Position numbers and translations under genes: made by a program. The notes under the pieces were generated by a model. It ran no database searches and had not been told where the DNA came from. It saw only the letters and a list, made by a program, of their open reading frames with translations. DNA of 64,000 bases from Paenibacillus sp. JNUCC32 (GTDB lineage: Bacteria; Bacillota; Bacilli; Paenibacillales; Paenibacillaceae): NCBI RefSeq assembly GCF_014863545.1, contig NZ_CP062260.1, positions 2,604,001 through 2,668,000 of the forward strand. Direction: 5' to 3'. Each line of letters starts with the position of its first letter. The stretch's first letter is position 1. Shown here piece after piece: positions 8,659 to 18,100 of this stretch.

Positions 8659-9624
8659 TTACTTGCCGAACGTATCGGCCTCTGCGAAGAAATACAGCTG
8701 AGCCAGCAAATCCTCGCCTAACAAATGATAAATCTTGGATGCGCCGGCATCGCCTCCGTGCAATATTTCCATATGGAAACTGACAAGTTGGACGACATGA
8801 AGCACAAATTCATCCTCATACCCAAGGTCTTTCAAGGCATGACATGCCATGATGGCCGATACATGCTCATGCCCATAATAGGAATAGTATCCTCGAGCCT
8901 GCTTCCATACTTTGCAAAACGGTTTGCCCGCGTCATGGAACAGAGCCGCTAATTGCATAGCCAGCAGATGATCGCCTTCGCCTTCATAGCAATTTTGGAT
9001 GTATTCCAGCACGGCAAACGTATGCTCCGACAACGTTCTCGAATGGAACGGATTCTCTTGATCAAATCCCAGCATCGTTTGAAAATAGGGGGATTGCGAT
9101 AAGTAACCGAACAACTCATCGTGATCCGGCCTGCGCGTTAGCAGCTGTTCCAAATCCTCTCTTGCCAGCTGAGTTTCACCCGCCTCATGAACGAGATGCA
9201 GATCGACAAACCCTTCCCCCATGACCGGGAATTCAAGATTCTTGGCATACTTGGTCATGATCTTCTCATCAAGCCGGCGTTTTCGTCTCATGACCCTATC
9301 CAGGGCCACTTCATAAGGAGTCGTGCAGATATGGCACTCCACCCGTCGATCGCCAAACCGTTTCAGAAATTTCTGTCTTCGTTCCCGGCTGACATTCGTT
9401 GCGTCGAATACGACGTTTCGATCCGACTTCAGCGCCTGTTCGATTTCGGCGAAAGCCTCGTCAAATACCATATACGTATTTTTCTGTTTGGATTCGCTGC
9501 CAAACAATTTTTCGCGTATCGCGTCCGTCGCAACCAGCACGGCCCGCTCGCTTTTGCACAATTGTTTGGCATAATAGCTTTTTCCGCTGCCGGGTATCCC
9601 GACCAGCATATGAATCGTACTCAT
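8659..9624 (-). CDS. P-loop polynucleotide-kinase-like protein with HD phosphohydrolase domain
   Basis: A 321-residue two-domain enzyme. Residues 5-160 are a P-loop kinase like T4 Pnk: Walker A GIPGSGKS (9-16), TDAIRE with Asp34, then FDATN (73-77) and an Arg-rich lid near 112-117. Residues 170-321 are an HD domain with metal ligands His201, His230-Asp231, His252/His254 and Asp317. The likely reactions are 5'-OH phosphorylation and removal of a 3' or 2',3' phosphate, i.e. healing broken RNA. I chose the ATG after AAAGGAGGTGAATTTC; an earlier GTG lies inside that ribosome site. The gene leads an operon with the RNA ligase. Confidence 0.85.
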   Translation of the reverse strand: MSTIHMLVGIPGSGKSYYAKQLCKSERAVLVATDAIREKLFGSESKQKNTYMVFDEAFAEIEQALKSDRNVVFDATNVSRERRQKFLKRFGDRRVECHICTTPYEVALDRVMRRKRRLDEKIMTKYAKNLEFPVMGEGFVDLHLVHEAGETQLAREDLEQLLTRRPDHDELFGYLSQSPYFQTMLGFDQENPFHSRTLSEHTFAVLEYIQNCYEGEGDHLLAMQLAALFHDAGKPFCKVWKQARGYYSYYGHEHVSAIMACHALKDLGYEDEFVLHVVQLVSFHMEILHGGDAGASKIYHLLGEDLLAQLYFFAEADTFGK

Positions 9625-9828
9625 GAAATTCACCTCCTTTCGCGACTAGCTTAGCATGGTGTCAGTGTCATGGTTTACCTGTTCGGAGGGGCTGAGCGTT
9701 ATATTCTTTCGAATCATTCTCTTTGATGGACATCGCCAATCGAATTTCTTCCCTCCAAATAATGTACCACGCTTGCACTTTGCTTGAGTAAGCAAAGAAT
9801 ATGTATATTCAACTTTTACATACCGAAC

Positions 9829-9877
9829 AAAAAAGCCGATTGCCCGCAGAAAAAGCATCCGCAGACAATCGGCCTTT
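9829..9877 (-). terminator. Terminator after GntR/LacI regulator gene
   Basis: Long stem built from GCCGATTG and CAATCGGC with further CTGCGG pairing inside. Six A follow on the plus strand, giving a U tract for the minus transcript ten bases after the stop at 9887. Confidence 0.85.
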
Positions 9878-9886
9878 ATGTCGTAT

Positions 9887-11026
9887 CTACTTGCCCGATC
9901 TCGCTTTCGGAGCAGGAGCGGTCGTGTCCCGCTCCACCAGCTTGACGGGAATCAGCGCCCTGCCCGGTGTCGGTTTCCCTCTCTCCAGCCAGTTTACGAC
10001 ATGCTCGGCCGCTTGGCGGCCGATCTCGTAAAAGTTCTGCTCGACGGTAGTGAGAGGGATCATCACATGCTCCGTGACCGGATTATTATCAAAGCCAATG
10101 ATCGAGATATCGTCCGGAATGCGGATCCCCCTCTCCAAACAGAGGTTTAGCAGGTTGGCGGCGATCAGATCATTTTCCGTCTGAACGGCCGTCACCCCCT
10201 CCGTCTTGTACGAGTCCAGCAGCTCGTTATAAAATTGCTCCACGCCGACCTTCTCCCGGTAACCCTTCATGTTCAGCCTGATATAACGGCTGTCGAGGGG
10301 AAGCCCGTGGTCCTTCAGCGCTTGGCAGTATCCGAAATACCGGTCGCGCACCGACGAAGTGGATTCAATGCTGACCGCGGTCAAAAACGCAATTTTTCTG
10401 TGTCCAAGCTCAATCAATCGGGATACGGCTTGATAAGAGCCGCTCCAATTATCCGAAACGACCGCCCCGAGCGGGAGGCTGTCAAAGTATTTATCGATGG
10501 TCACGATCGGATAATCTTCAAGGCACAGCCGATGCAGGATATCGTAGTTCGTATGATCGTTCCGAGGGTACAATATAATGGCCGCAATGCCCTTTCGGGT
10601 CAGCATCTCCAGCAGATCGCGCTCCTTCTGGGAGTCATAATCGCTTTGATGAATGCTTAAATAGTAGCCGTTCGCGTTCAGCCAGTCCGAAGCGCCGCGA
10701 ATATACCCCATCGTGCCGCGGTCGTCTTCGGAAGGCAGGATCAGCGATATCATTTTTTCCGTTCCAACCGATCGCTGCTCCTGACCCCGCTGCCGGGGTT
10801 TGACAAAGCTTCCGCTTCCTTTGACGCGGTAGATGAACCCGTCCCGCTCCAGCTCCTCGAGCGCTCTTCTTGTTGTAATGCGGCTCACGCCGAAGGCCGT
10901 ACTCAGCTCGGCCTCGGTAGGAAGCTGGGCCTCGGAAGGGTACAGGCCGGATGAAATTTTCGATTTTAGCTCGTCCATCATCACGCGGTACAGCGGTTTA
11001 TTGTCTTTGGTCAACTTGGTTCTCAT
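9887..11026 (-). CDS. GntR/LacI hybrid (AraR-like) transcriptional regulator
   Basis: A 379-residue repressor. It has an N-terminal GntR winged helix (LPTEAELSTAFGVSRITTRR about residues 39-58, then GFIYRVKGSGSF) and a C-terminal LacI-type periplasmic-binding fold (SVIESTSSVRDRY, IIGFDNNPVTEHV). This is the layout of Bacillus AraR, a sugar-responsive repressor. It closes the lplB-lplC-binding protein block on the same strand, 106 bases after the lipoprotein gene, and probably represses it. The candidate operators are at 14800-14926. The ribosome site is poor (GATGGG close to the ATG). Confidence 0.88.
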   Translation of the reverse strand: MRTKLTKDNKPLYRVMMDELKSKISSGLYPSEAQLPTEAELSTAFGVSRITTRRALEELERDGFIYRVKGSGSFVKPRQRGQEQRSVGTEKMISLILPSEDDRGTMGYIRGASDWLNANGYYLSIHQSDYDSQKERDLLEMLTRKGIAAIILYPRNDHTNYDILHRLCLEDYPIVTIDKYFDSLPLGAVVSDNWSGSYQAVSRLIELGHRKIAFLTAVSIESTSSVRDRYFGYCQALKDHGLPLDSRYIRLNMKGYREKVGVEQFYNELLDSYKTEGVTAVQTENDLIAANLLNLCLERGIRIPDDISIIGFDNNPVTEHVMIPLTTVEQNFYEIGRQAAEHVVNWLERGKPTPGRALIPVKLVERDTTAPAPKARSGK

Positions 11027-11132
11027 CCCATCTTTATCTATTTTCCGGTTTGATCTAGTCCAACTAAAATTATAGCGTTTGCATCATTGGCATGTAAACC
11101 GCCCCGATCGATCAGCCTGCATCCCGTCATGG

Positions 11133-12725
11133 TTACTTCACATTCGTATAGCGTTCATACTGCGCCCTCTTGATTTCCAGGTAACGCTGGGCCCCCATTT
11201 TGTCCAAGGTCTTAACGTAGTTATCCCAATCCGTGTCCAGACTCGCTTTACCCGTAACAAATTTGACCCGCATCTCCTCCATATATTTATTGATGTCGGT
11301 CAGAATCGCGCTGGTTTGGTTGGCTTCGTCATCCGTGGGAACAAAATCCGGCCAAAGCTCTTTGGGCGCCAGCTCATCCAGCTCGGCAGGATCCGCTTTG
11401 ATCTCGTCAGCGACCGTCGTCCCGCGAGCCGCCATCCGCAGATCGTCGTCAGGCTCAACATAAGGATAATAAGCGCCATACACATTATCAACATATTGGA
11501 AGGCACCCAGCTGCACGCCACCCTTGTAATTCAATATTTCGTCCTTGTATTTCGGTTTGCCGTCCACCAGTTCGTAAGTTTCTCCTTCCAATCCAAAGGT
11601 AGCGAAGTTAATCCCTTCTTCACCGTAGAAATAATCGATCCACTTGATGGTTTCGACCGGATACTTGTTTTTGTTGGTAATCACGAAACCGAAGATCCCT
11701 TTGGCCGGCGGTCCCAGCACCCCCGCGACTCTATCGCCGTTCGGACCTTCCAGGGCATGGATGCCCACATAATTTTCGGCCGCGTCCTTTCCGATATATC
11801 CCGGCCCTTCCCATACAAACGAGCCGATCAAATTGTTGGAGCCGTCCGTAGACCATTTGGCATAATCGTAGCCGGTCGTGAAATTCTGCTGAGCCAACGA
11901 GCCGTCCTTGTACAGATCGCTCATATAACGCAAGAGCTCCCTGTATTTCGGATCGTTGAACGTCGTCTTGACTTGTCCGTCAGCGTCCTTATAGAGATAC
12001 TGCCCGAAAGCCTTGGCGCCGCCTTCGCCCATGCCGAAGCTGCCGGCCAGAAAGCTCTCCAGGAAGGTCCAGTACTGCGATTCAAGCACCCAGCCGAGGC
12101 GGGAACTGTCCTTCTCCCGAACCTTCATGAGCGCTAGGCGGAACTCCTCGGTCGTCTTGGGCACTTCAAGCCCCGCTTCATCCAGCCAATCCTTATTGAT
12201 ATACAGGCGAACGGAATTGAACGCTTTCGAAAAATCAACGTATGGAAGAGCGTATATATGTCCGTCCGACATCGTAATCGCTCCTCTGATATCCGGGTTG
12301 TCCTTGAGCAGCTTATTTAAATTCGGCGCATGCTGTTCAATCAAGTCCTCGAGCGGAACAAACAAGCCCTGCTTGCCGTATTTCATCAGCTCGTCGGTGC
12401 CGAAGGCAATACGGTAGAACGCATCCGGCAGGTCGTTGGAGCCGAGCATGACATTTTTCCTCTCGGTTACGGCGGAACCGGCCAGCTCCTCAAACTCAAC
12501 CTCGATTCCGGACATCTCCTCGTATTTTTGCCACATCCATAATTGATCGGCTGGTGGATGCACATCGGTATATCCGCGTTTGACGATCCTTAGCTTGATG
12601 TTCCCGGGGTCTCCGTCCGTTCCGGCTGGTTCCGGCTCCGCCTTTCCCCCTGATCCGCCGCAGGCGGAAAGCGTCAACGAGCATGTCAACATGAAAGCAA
12701 GCAGAAGATTCATTCCTTTTCTCAT
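11133..12725 (-). CDS. Extracellular solute-binding lipoprotein of carbohydrate ABC transporter
   Basis: A 530-residue LipO-type substrate-binding protein. The signal peptide ends in lipobox LSAC with Cys22 as the lipidated residue, followed by a Gly/Ser linker. The body has typical features such as LPDAFYRIAFG and TPEEFRLALMKV-like lobes and ends RYTNVK. It binds an oligosaccharide outside the membrane and hands it to LplB and LplC, whose genes lie upstream. No ATPase gene is present; these systems share a common MsmX-type ATPase encoded elsewhere. Ribosome site AGAGGGG lies ten bases upstream of the ATG. Confidence 0.9.
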   Translation of the reverse strand: MRKGMNLLLAFMLTCSLTLSACGGSGGKAEPEPAGTDGDPGNIKLRIVKRGYTDVHPPADQLWMWQKYEEMSGIEVEFEELAGSAVTERKNVMLGSNDLPDAFYRIAFGTDELMKYGKQGLFVPLEDLIEQHAPNLNKLLKDNPDIRGAITMSDGHIYALPYVDFSKAFNSVRLYINKDWLDEAGLEVPKTTEEFRLALMKVREKDSSRLGWVLESQYWTFLESFLAGSFGMGEGGAKAFGQYLYKDADGQVKTTFNDPKYRELLRYMSDLYKDGSLAQQNFTTGYDYAKWSTDGSNNLIGSFVWEGPGYIGKDAAENYVGIHALEGPNGDRVAGVLGPPAKGIFGFVITNKNKYPVETIKWIDYFYGEEGINFATFGLEGETYELVDGKPKYKDEILNYKGGVQLGAFQYVDNVYGAYYPYVEPDDDLRMAARGTTVADEIKADPAELDELAPKELWPDFVPTDDEANQTSAILTDINKYMEEMRVKFVTGKASLDTDWDNYVKTLDKMGAQRYLEIKRAQYERYTNVK

Positions 12726-12790
12726 AAATCCATATCCCCTCTTTTCATGATTATGAGTTCCGAGCGGTAATTGACCGCTCCTATATCGGC

Positions 12791-13687
12791 TTACCCTTTG
12801 ATAGCTCCCACCATGATGCCTTTCTCAAAGAATCGCGACAGCAGCGGATACAATAGCAGCAGCGGCAGCGCGGATAATACGACGATTGCATATTTCAGGC
12901 CTTCCTTAACCATCATCTGATCCGCGTATTCGGCGCCGACCGAAATTCCGGCCATTTCCTTAAAGTCGTTCTGTACCAGGATTTCTCTTAATATCAGCTG
13001 CAGCGGGAATTTCTCCCGGTCCGTCAAATAAATCATGGCGTCAAAATACGAGTTCCAGTGGCCCACTCCATAGAACAGAATCATCACGGCAATGATCGGC
13101 ATGGACAAAGGCAGCACGATTCGGAACAGCATATGGTAATCGTTGCAGCCGTCGACGTATGCGCTCTCTTCAAGCTCTACCGGAATTCGGGTCTGAAAAT
13201 AGGTTCTCATAATAATCATGTTGTAGGCGCTGATCGCACCGGGCAGCACCAATGCCCACATCGTATTCAGTAATCCAAGCTCCTTGTTCACCAAGTACAG
13301 CGGAATCAGCCCGCCGCTGAAGAACATCGTAAAAGCAAACAGCAGCGTGAATAGTCCCTTGCCATAAAAGCGTTTTCTGGATAACGGGTACGCACCGAAT
13401 ACCGTCATCATGATATTGATCGCGGTACCCACGAAAGCATAAAGCAGCGTATTGGCATACCCGCTCCATATTTCGCTGTTCTCGAATACTTTGGCATAGC
13501 TGTCCAGGTTGAAGCCTGCCGGAAAGAGCAGCAGCGGCTTGTCCCATATTTGGCGCGGATCGGAGAATGACGCAAACAAAACAAAAATGAGCGGGTACAA
13601 AATGACGATGGTCACGAGAATCGCCAGCACTAATATTATGATATCGGCCAGTTTTTCTCCTGGCGTTCGCTTAATGTTCAGCAGCAC
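12791..13687 (-). CDS. ABC transporter permease, LplC/YtcP type
   Basis: A 298-residue inner-membrane permease with about six helices. The EAA-type loop is LEESAYVDGCNDYHMLFRIVLP, the site that contacts the ATPase. The C-terminus GIMVGAIKG is characteristic of LplC proteins. The start is GTG, preceded by AGGGAGG. It lies between lplB (37 bp upstream) and the lipoprotein gene (65 bp downstream), so it is one half of the channel. Confidence 0.92.
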   Translation of the reverse strand: MLLNIKRTPGEKLADIIILVLAILVTIVILYPLIFVLFASFSDPRQIWDKPLLLFPAGFNLDSYAKVFENSEIWSGYANTLLYAFVGTAINIMMTVFGAYPLSRKRFYGKGLFTLLFAFTMFFSGGLIPLYLVNKELGLLNTMWALVLPGAISAYNMIIMRTYFQTRIPVELEESAYVDGCNDYHMLFRIVLPLSMPIIAVMILFYGVGHWNSYFDAMIYLTDREKFPLQLILREILVQNDFKEMAGISVGAEYADQMMVKEGLKYAIVVLSALPLLLLYPLLSRFFEKGIMVGAIKG

Positions 13688-13724
13688 TTCTTAGGTTCCC
13701 TCCCTGTTCCTGCATCGACGGCCT

Positions 13725-14684
13725 TTACCATAGGCTGGTCTCCCCCGCCTTGCGCGCAACCGCATTAACGATGATCAGGATGATAAAATTGATCACATTG
13801 TTGAACAGGCCGACTGCCGCCGAAAAGCTGTACTGAGTGTTAAGGAGTCCGCTCTTGTACATGTAAGTGGAGATTACCTCGGAGGTTTCCAGGTTCATCG
13901 CGTTTTGCATCAATAGGATTTTCTCGAAGCCGACACTCATGATGCCGCCGGCACTCAAGATAGACAGGATGACGATCGTCGGGACGATGCCGGGAATCGT
14001 AATATGCCAAATTCGGCGAAATTTGCTGGCCCCGTCCATATATGCCGCCTCGTACAGGTCCGGCGAGATGCCCGAGATGGCTGCGCTGTAGATGAGCGAA
14101 GACCAGCCAACTCCCTGCCATACGCCCGACCAGACATAGAGATGCCAGAATTTAGACGGCTCTGCCAAATAATCGACCGGTTCCTTCCCCAAGGAGACTA
14201 GGATGGAGTTAAAGACGCCATTCGTAGGTGAAATGAAAAAAAACAGGATACCGACTGCAACGACGACCGAAATAAAGTGAGGAGCATAAGAAATGCTTTG
14301 AGCGAATGAGCGGAATTTGCGATTCCGAATCTCGTTGAACAATAGCGCCAGCAGGATCGGTGCGGGAATGCCGACCAGCAGTCCGTATAAGCTGATCCCG
14401 ATCGTATTTTTCAGAATCGTCCAAAAATAATAGGCGTCAAACAGCCGCTCGAAATGTTCGAACCCGACCCAAGGACTGTTCCAGATGCCAAGCCCGGGCA
14501 TAAAATCCTTGAAAGCGATTTGTACGCCGTACATCGGCCAATAATGCCAGATCAAAAAGTAAAGCACAGCCGGGGAAATGATGATATACAGCCCGATATT
14601 TCGCTTTAGCTGCCTCTTAACATGCGTCCACCTGGTGGGTTTGGGAGCGGGCTGTGGGGATGCCGGGTTTAATCGGGCGTCCAT
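13725..14684 (-). CDS. ABC transporter permease, LplB type
   Basis: A 319-residue permease, first gene of the operon. A soluble N-terminus rich in Pro is followed by six helices; the EAA loop reads LYEAAYMDGASKFRRIWHI, and the protein ends KAGETSLW, as LplB homologues do. AAAGGAGG stands twelve bases before the ATG, slightly longer than ideal. Transcription probably starts near 14836 from the promoter at 14843-14871. Confidence 0.92.
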   Translation of the reverse strand: MDARLNPASPQPAPKPTRWTHVKRQLKRNIGLYIIISPAVLYFLIWHYWPMYGVQIAFKDFMPGLGIWNSPWVGFEHFERLFDAYYFWTILKNTIGISLYGLLVGIPAPILLALLFNEIRNRKFRSFAQSISYAPHFISVVVAVGILFFFISPTNGVFNSILVSLGKEPVDYLAEPSKFWHLYVWSGVWQGVGWSSLIYSAAISGISPDLYEAAYMDGASKFRRIWHITIPGIVPTIVILSILSAGGIMSVGFEKILLMQNAMNLETSEVISTYMYKSGLLNTQYSFSAAVGLFNNVINFIILIIVNAVARKAGETSLW

Positions 14685-14799
14685 GCTTAATCATGACCTC
14701 CTTTATCTAATCGAATAGCGTGTAGCAGAAGTCTGAGCTGTGCGAGATCATCAGCAATATCTGCTTGGTACAGTAATATGACACCTCCCTTCTATTTAC

Positions 14800-14926
14800 T
14801 TGTACTAACATTTGTTATGTAATTCATAATTTGTTATAACACATTTTAGTGAGGTTTTATTTTCCAGTCAATATGACATCGAATAATTGCTACTTTAGTT
14901 GTATATACGCGGAATTGTTATGACAA
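14800..14926. promoter_or_regulatory. Repeated TTGTTATRACA-type operator candidates
   Basis: Four related words occur: TTGTACTAACA (14800), TTGTTATGTAA (14812), TTGTTATAACA (14831, containing the palindrome TGTTATAACA) and TTGTTATGACAA (14915). They resemble the TTGTACGTACAA core of AraR operators. The copy at 14831 lies just downstream of the -10 box. The GntR/LacI hybrid encoded at 9887-11026 is the obvious candidate binder. Confidence 0.5.
14843..14871 (-). promoter_or_regulatory. Promoter of the lplB-lplC-lipoprotein operon
   Basis: On the minus strand TTGACT is followed by 17 bases and TAAAAT. The transcript would have a leader of about 150 bases containing an extra AAGGGAGG at 14784-14791 that is not followed by a normal start codon. 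Confidence 0.6.
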
Positions 14927-15020
14927 ATTTCGACGGTTGCAGCCTTATTAACATCTTCTTGTGTACCGTAGATTGTCGAACGATCCTCGCAAGGGAGGGC
15001 CGGTATCAGTTCCGAAAAAA

Positions 15021-15053
15021 AGAAACAGCCGCGTGGTTTACGCGGCTGTTTCT
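15021..15053 (-). terminator. Terminator after propeller protein gene
   Basis: Perfect GAAACAGCCGCG / CGCGGCTGTTTC stem with a seven-base loop and seven A on the plus strand just before it. It separates the 15115-18354 gene from the ABC operon leader. Confidence 0.85.
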
Positions 15054-15114
15054 ATTAAATAAACGAGCGTTTAGAAACGCATGGTCGATATTCATTACCT
15101 TGCTCTAAGTCTGC

Positions 15115-18100
15115 TTATAGATATGCTGCCAGCTTTGCAAGCACATCCGCCTGTTCATCCGTCAATTTATTGCCGGATTGCGCCCTGACTTGGTTGGTAA
15201 AAGCGTTCAGCTTGCCTTGCTTAGCGGAGTCGTTGCCTCGATCCTCCGCCTCTTTGGCGCCTTGCAGCTTCGTAGACAGCGATTGTGCGATTCCCTGATC
15301 GCTTCCTGCGAAACGCTCTACCAGCCCGATCAAGCTGTCATAGGTCACGGCAACCTCAAAACGAAAGACGGATTCCGTTTTATTTCCGGCCAGATCGACT
15401 GCCGTTACGGATATTTCATGGGAGCCCGGTTCAAAGGAATAGGCAGGACGTTCGAGCAGCGGAAGAGAACAAGGATTGTCAGCTAACCCTGACAGACTGT
15501 CGACGGCACTGCACGAAACGTATACGGAGTCGGTTACCGTGTACGTACGCTCACCGGTGAATTCAACGACGGGAGCCGTCTTGTCGATCTGCACGTTCAG
15601 CGTTCCAGGTGCCTCAGATACGCCTGAGAAGTTGGTGGCGGAATAGGTAACCGTCGTGACGCCTTCCTCAGTGATTTGAAGCTGAGCCGTACTCCCTTTT
15701 ACCGTGGTCTTCTCTATCGGCTGCGCGCCTTCCGCAGCATATGCAATAGAGTAGGCGCGGTCGGAAGAAATGGACAAGGACACATCAGCATTCACCCAGC
15801 CGTTCTCGTTGGGAGAAGGCGATAAGCTAACCGTCGAGACGGGCGGAACGCTGTCTTTTACGGTTACAAAGAAATCGTCATAATAGGCCGTTGCCACATT
15901 GTATCTGGAAGTTACCGCAATCAGTTTCGCATAAGCTGCATTAGCCGGAGCCTTCCCTCTGAGCGTCACTTTCTGCCATTGGGCCAATCGCGATTCATCC
16001 AAATGGGTTTCCAGTGTGGAAATCGTGGCGTTATTGCTGTCAAAGAATCGGAACATAAAGCCCGGCTGGCCCGATTCAATATAGAGATTCATGCCTGCCG
16101 TATATTCCTCTCCCGGGACGACGGGAATCGCATCACTTTGGACGGCAACGGATGCCGTTCTCAGCGTGTCCGTAATCTTCAGACTGTGCGCTCCCGTGAA
16201 ACTGCGTTCCGTGCTGAGATCATAGCGATAACCGTTGCCTGGAGCGAATAATTGACTCCATCCCTTCATTTCCTCTTCGAAACCAGGATTGGTGACGGGA
16301 ACAGCCGTATGCGGCGGTTCTTCCACGACTTCTCCGTCAACCTCCATCCGATACAGAATCGTATTGGTCTGCATGTCTGTGAAATAGAGATTCCCATCCA
16401 CATGTAAATCGAATCTGGAGGTGTCGGCCAATGTCCGATGCTCCAGCGTTTCAGGGTCAATGACCGTCAATTTGTTGTTGAACAGCACGTAAAGCAGACC
16501 ATCCTCCGACCAGCGGAGCGGGTGATGCGCCCATTGGCTGAAATTCAAGCTTGGATACACTTTTTTGCTCTTCACGACTTCATACGTATCGGGGTCGATC
16601 GCAAAAATATACTCATAGGATGCTCCCCAGATCAAGCCGTCCGGACCGGCCGAAAGATCTCCGATGAATATCGGTTTATCCAGCCCCGGAACCCGGAGCG
16701 GAAACTCGGTGATTTTTTGCTGCGTCTCTTCATCCCAAACAAAAATCTTCGCTTCCGCTTCCGTCGGCTCGGAGCCCAGTCCGCCCCGAATTGTGGTGGA
16801 ACCGAACACCTTGCCGTCATGAACCGTCGTGCTGAGCACGCTCTGATTCTGGACGACGTTGCGATGAACGTTGATTTCTCCGGTGGCGGTATCATAAACG
16901 GTCAACGAGCCGCCCAAAGTGCCGTAACCGGAAATCGTCGAAATGTAGAGCTTGCCTTTGGAACTGGAGATATCAACCAGCCTCTCCTGATCGTTGCCCA
17001 GAACGGCCAGTCTCTTCGGATTGTTCAATCCAGGCTCCGTCGATAAATCGAACTCGTACAGTCCGCCTTCCGGGTACACGCCCATATAGACTTTATTGCC
17101 TACGGCATGAACGCTATCCGCTTGGCCGATGCTGAACGGCGTCGCGGTGTTATTGGTCAGATCGACGAGCGAGGAACGGGCCTGCGAGCCGGTGGTGATC
17201 AATTGAGTGTCCGATACGCTTTTCAACCGGTTGACAACGCCTGGCAGACCCGGGATGACCGGCGGCATCAGGTGCACCTGCTTGGTTTCGATGTTCATGA
17301 TCGTAACACCGCCGTCATAACGGACGGTCACCAGATTTTTGCCCGGGTATTCCGGATTATTGGGAAATTCCACCCAATCTACTCCCCGAAATCCGCTGTT
17401 GTACTCCATGCCGGTCAATTCGACCTCATGCGTAGCAAGATTAAACGTTTTCAATTTCTTGTCGGACATGTAATACAGTTTTCCGTCAAGCGAGTCCGTC
17501 GCGTGCAGCCCCGTTACGTTCTCCAGCACAACATCCAGCCAGCTTTCCGTCTGTGTATCGTAGATAAACGCCTCTCCAGGAATGCCGCTTCCGTCCGTAT
17601 ATCGGGCAAACAAATAACGGTTATCAATCGTGCTCAGGTCATACACGGTGTCTTCCTTAACCGGCAGGGAAGCCGCGATATTTGTTTTCTCACCGGTCGC
17701 TAAATTCACGCGCACGATCTGCTTATGCGCGGTGCCGGCATATATATTGCCGCCCTGGTAAGCAATGGAGCGCACATATTCCTGGTCGAGCACGCCGATG
17801 ACGCGGCCGTAATCTTTGGTTTGCTTCGTAGCCGGGTCGTATTGGTACACTTTGCCGCCGGGATAGGTTCCGACATACACGCGCCCTTGTTCATCCGTGG
17901 TAATGCTGTTCGGCACCGACTGACCGTCGAATTGGGCTACCTGCTCTGGCACGTGAGTAACGGGAGAGTAGCTCCACAGCCTGGCTCCGCCGCCGTCGGC
18001 CGCAAGGAACAAGGTCCCGTCCGGTGCCGTGGTATGTGCCCAGGAGCTTTCGGAGGGGCCGATCGGAATGCTGCGAAGCAGTTTATAATCCTCCAGATCG

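Noticed and set aside
11070..11083. TTATAGCGTTTGCA resembling a cre box
   Set aside because: Two fixed positions of the CcpA consensus fail, and it lies between a lipoprotein gene and the next gene of the same operon.
11079..12137. 352-codon plus-strand frame
   Set aside because: It is a shadow of the high-GC third positions in the binding-protein gene on the minus strand.
14653..14692. Overlapping ATG close to AAAGGAGG before lplB
   Set aside because: The reading frame from this ATG gives a short peptide of no recognised type; the lplB ATG twelve bases beyond the site keeps the conserved protein.
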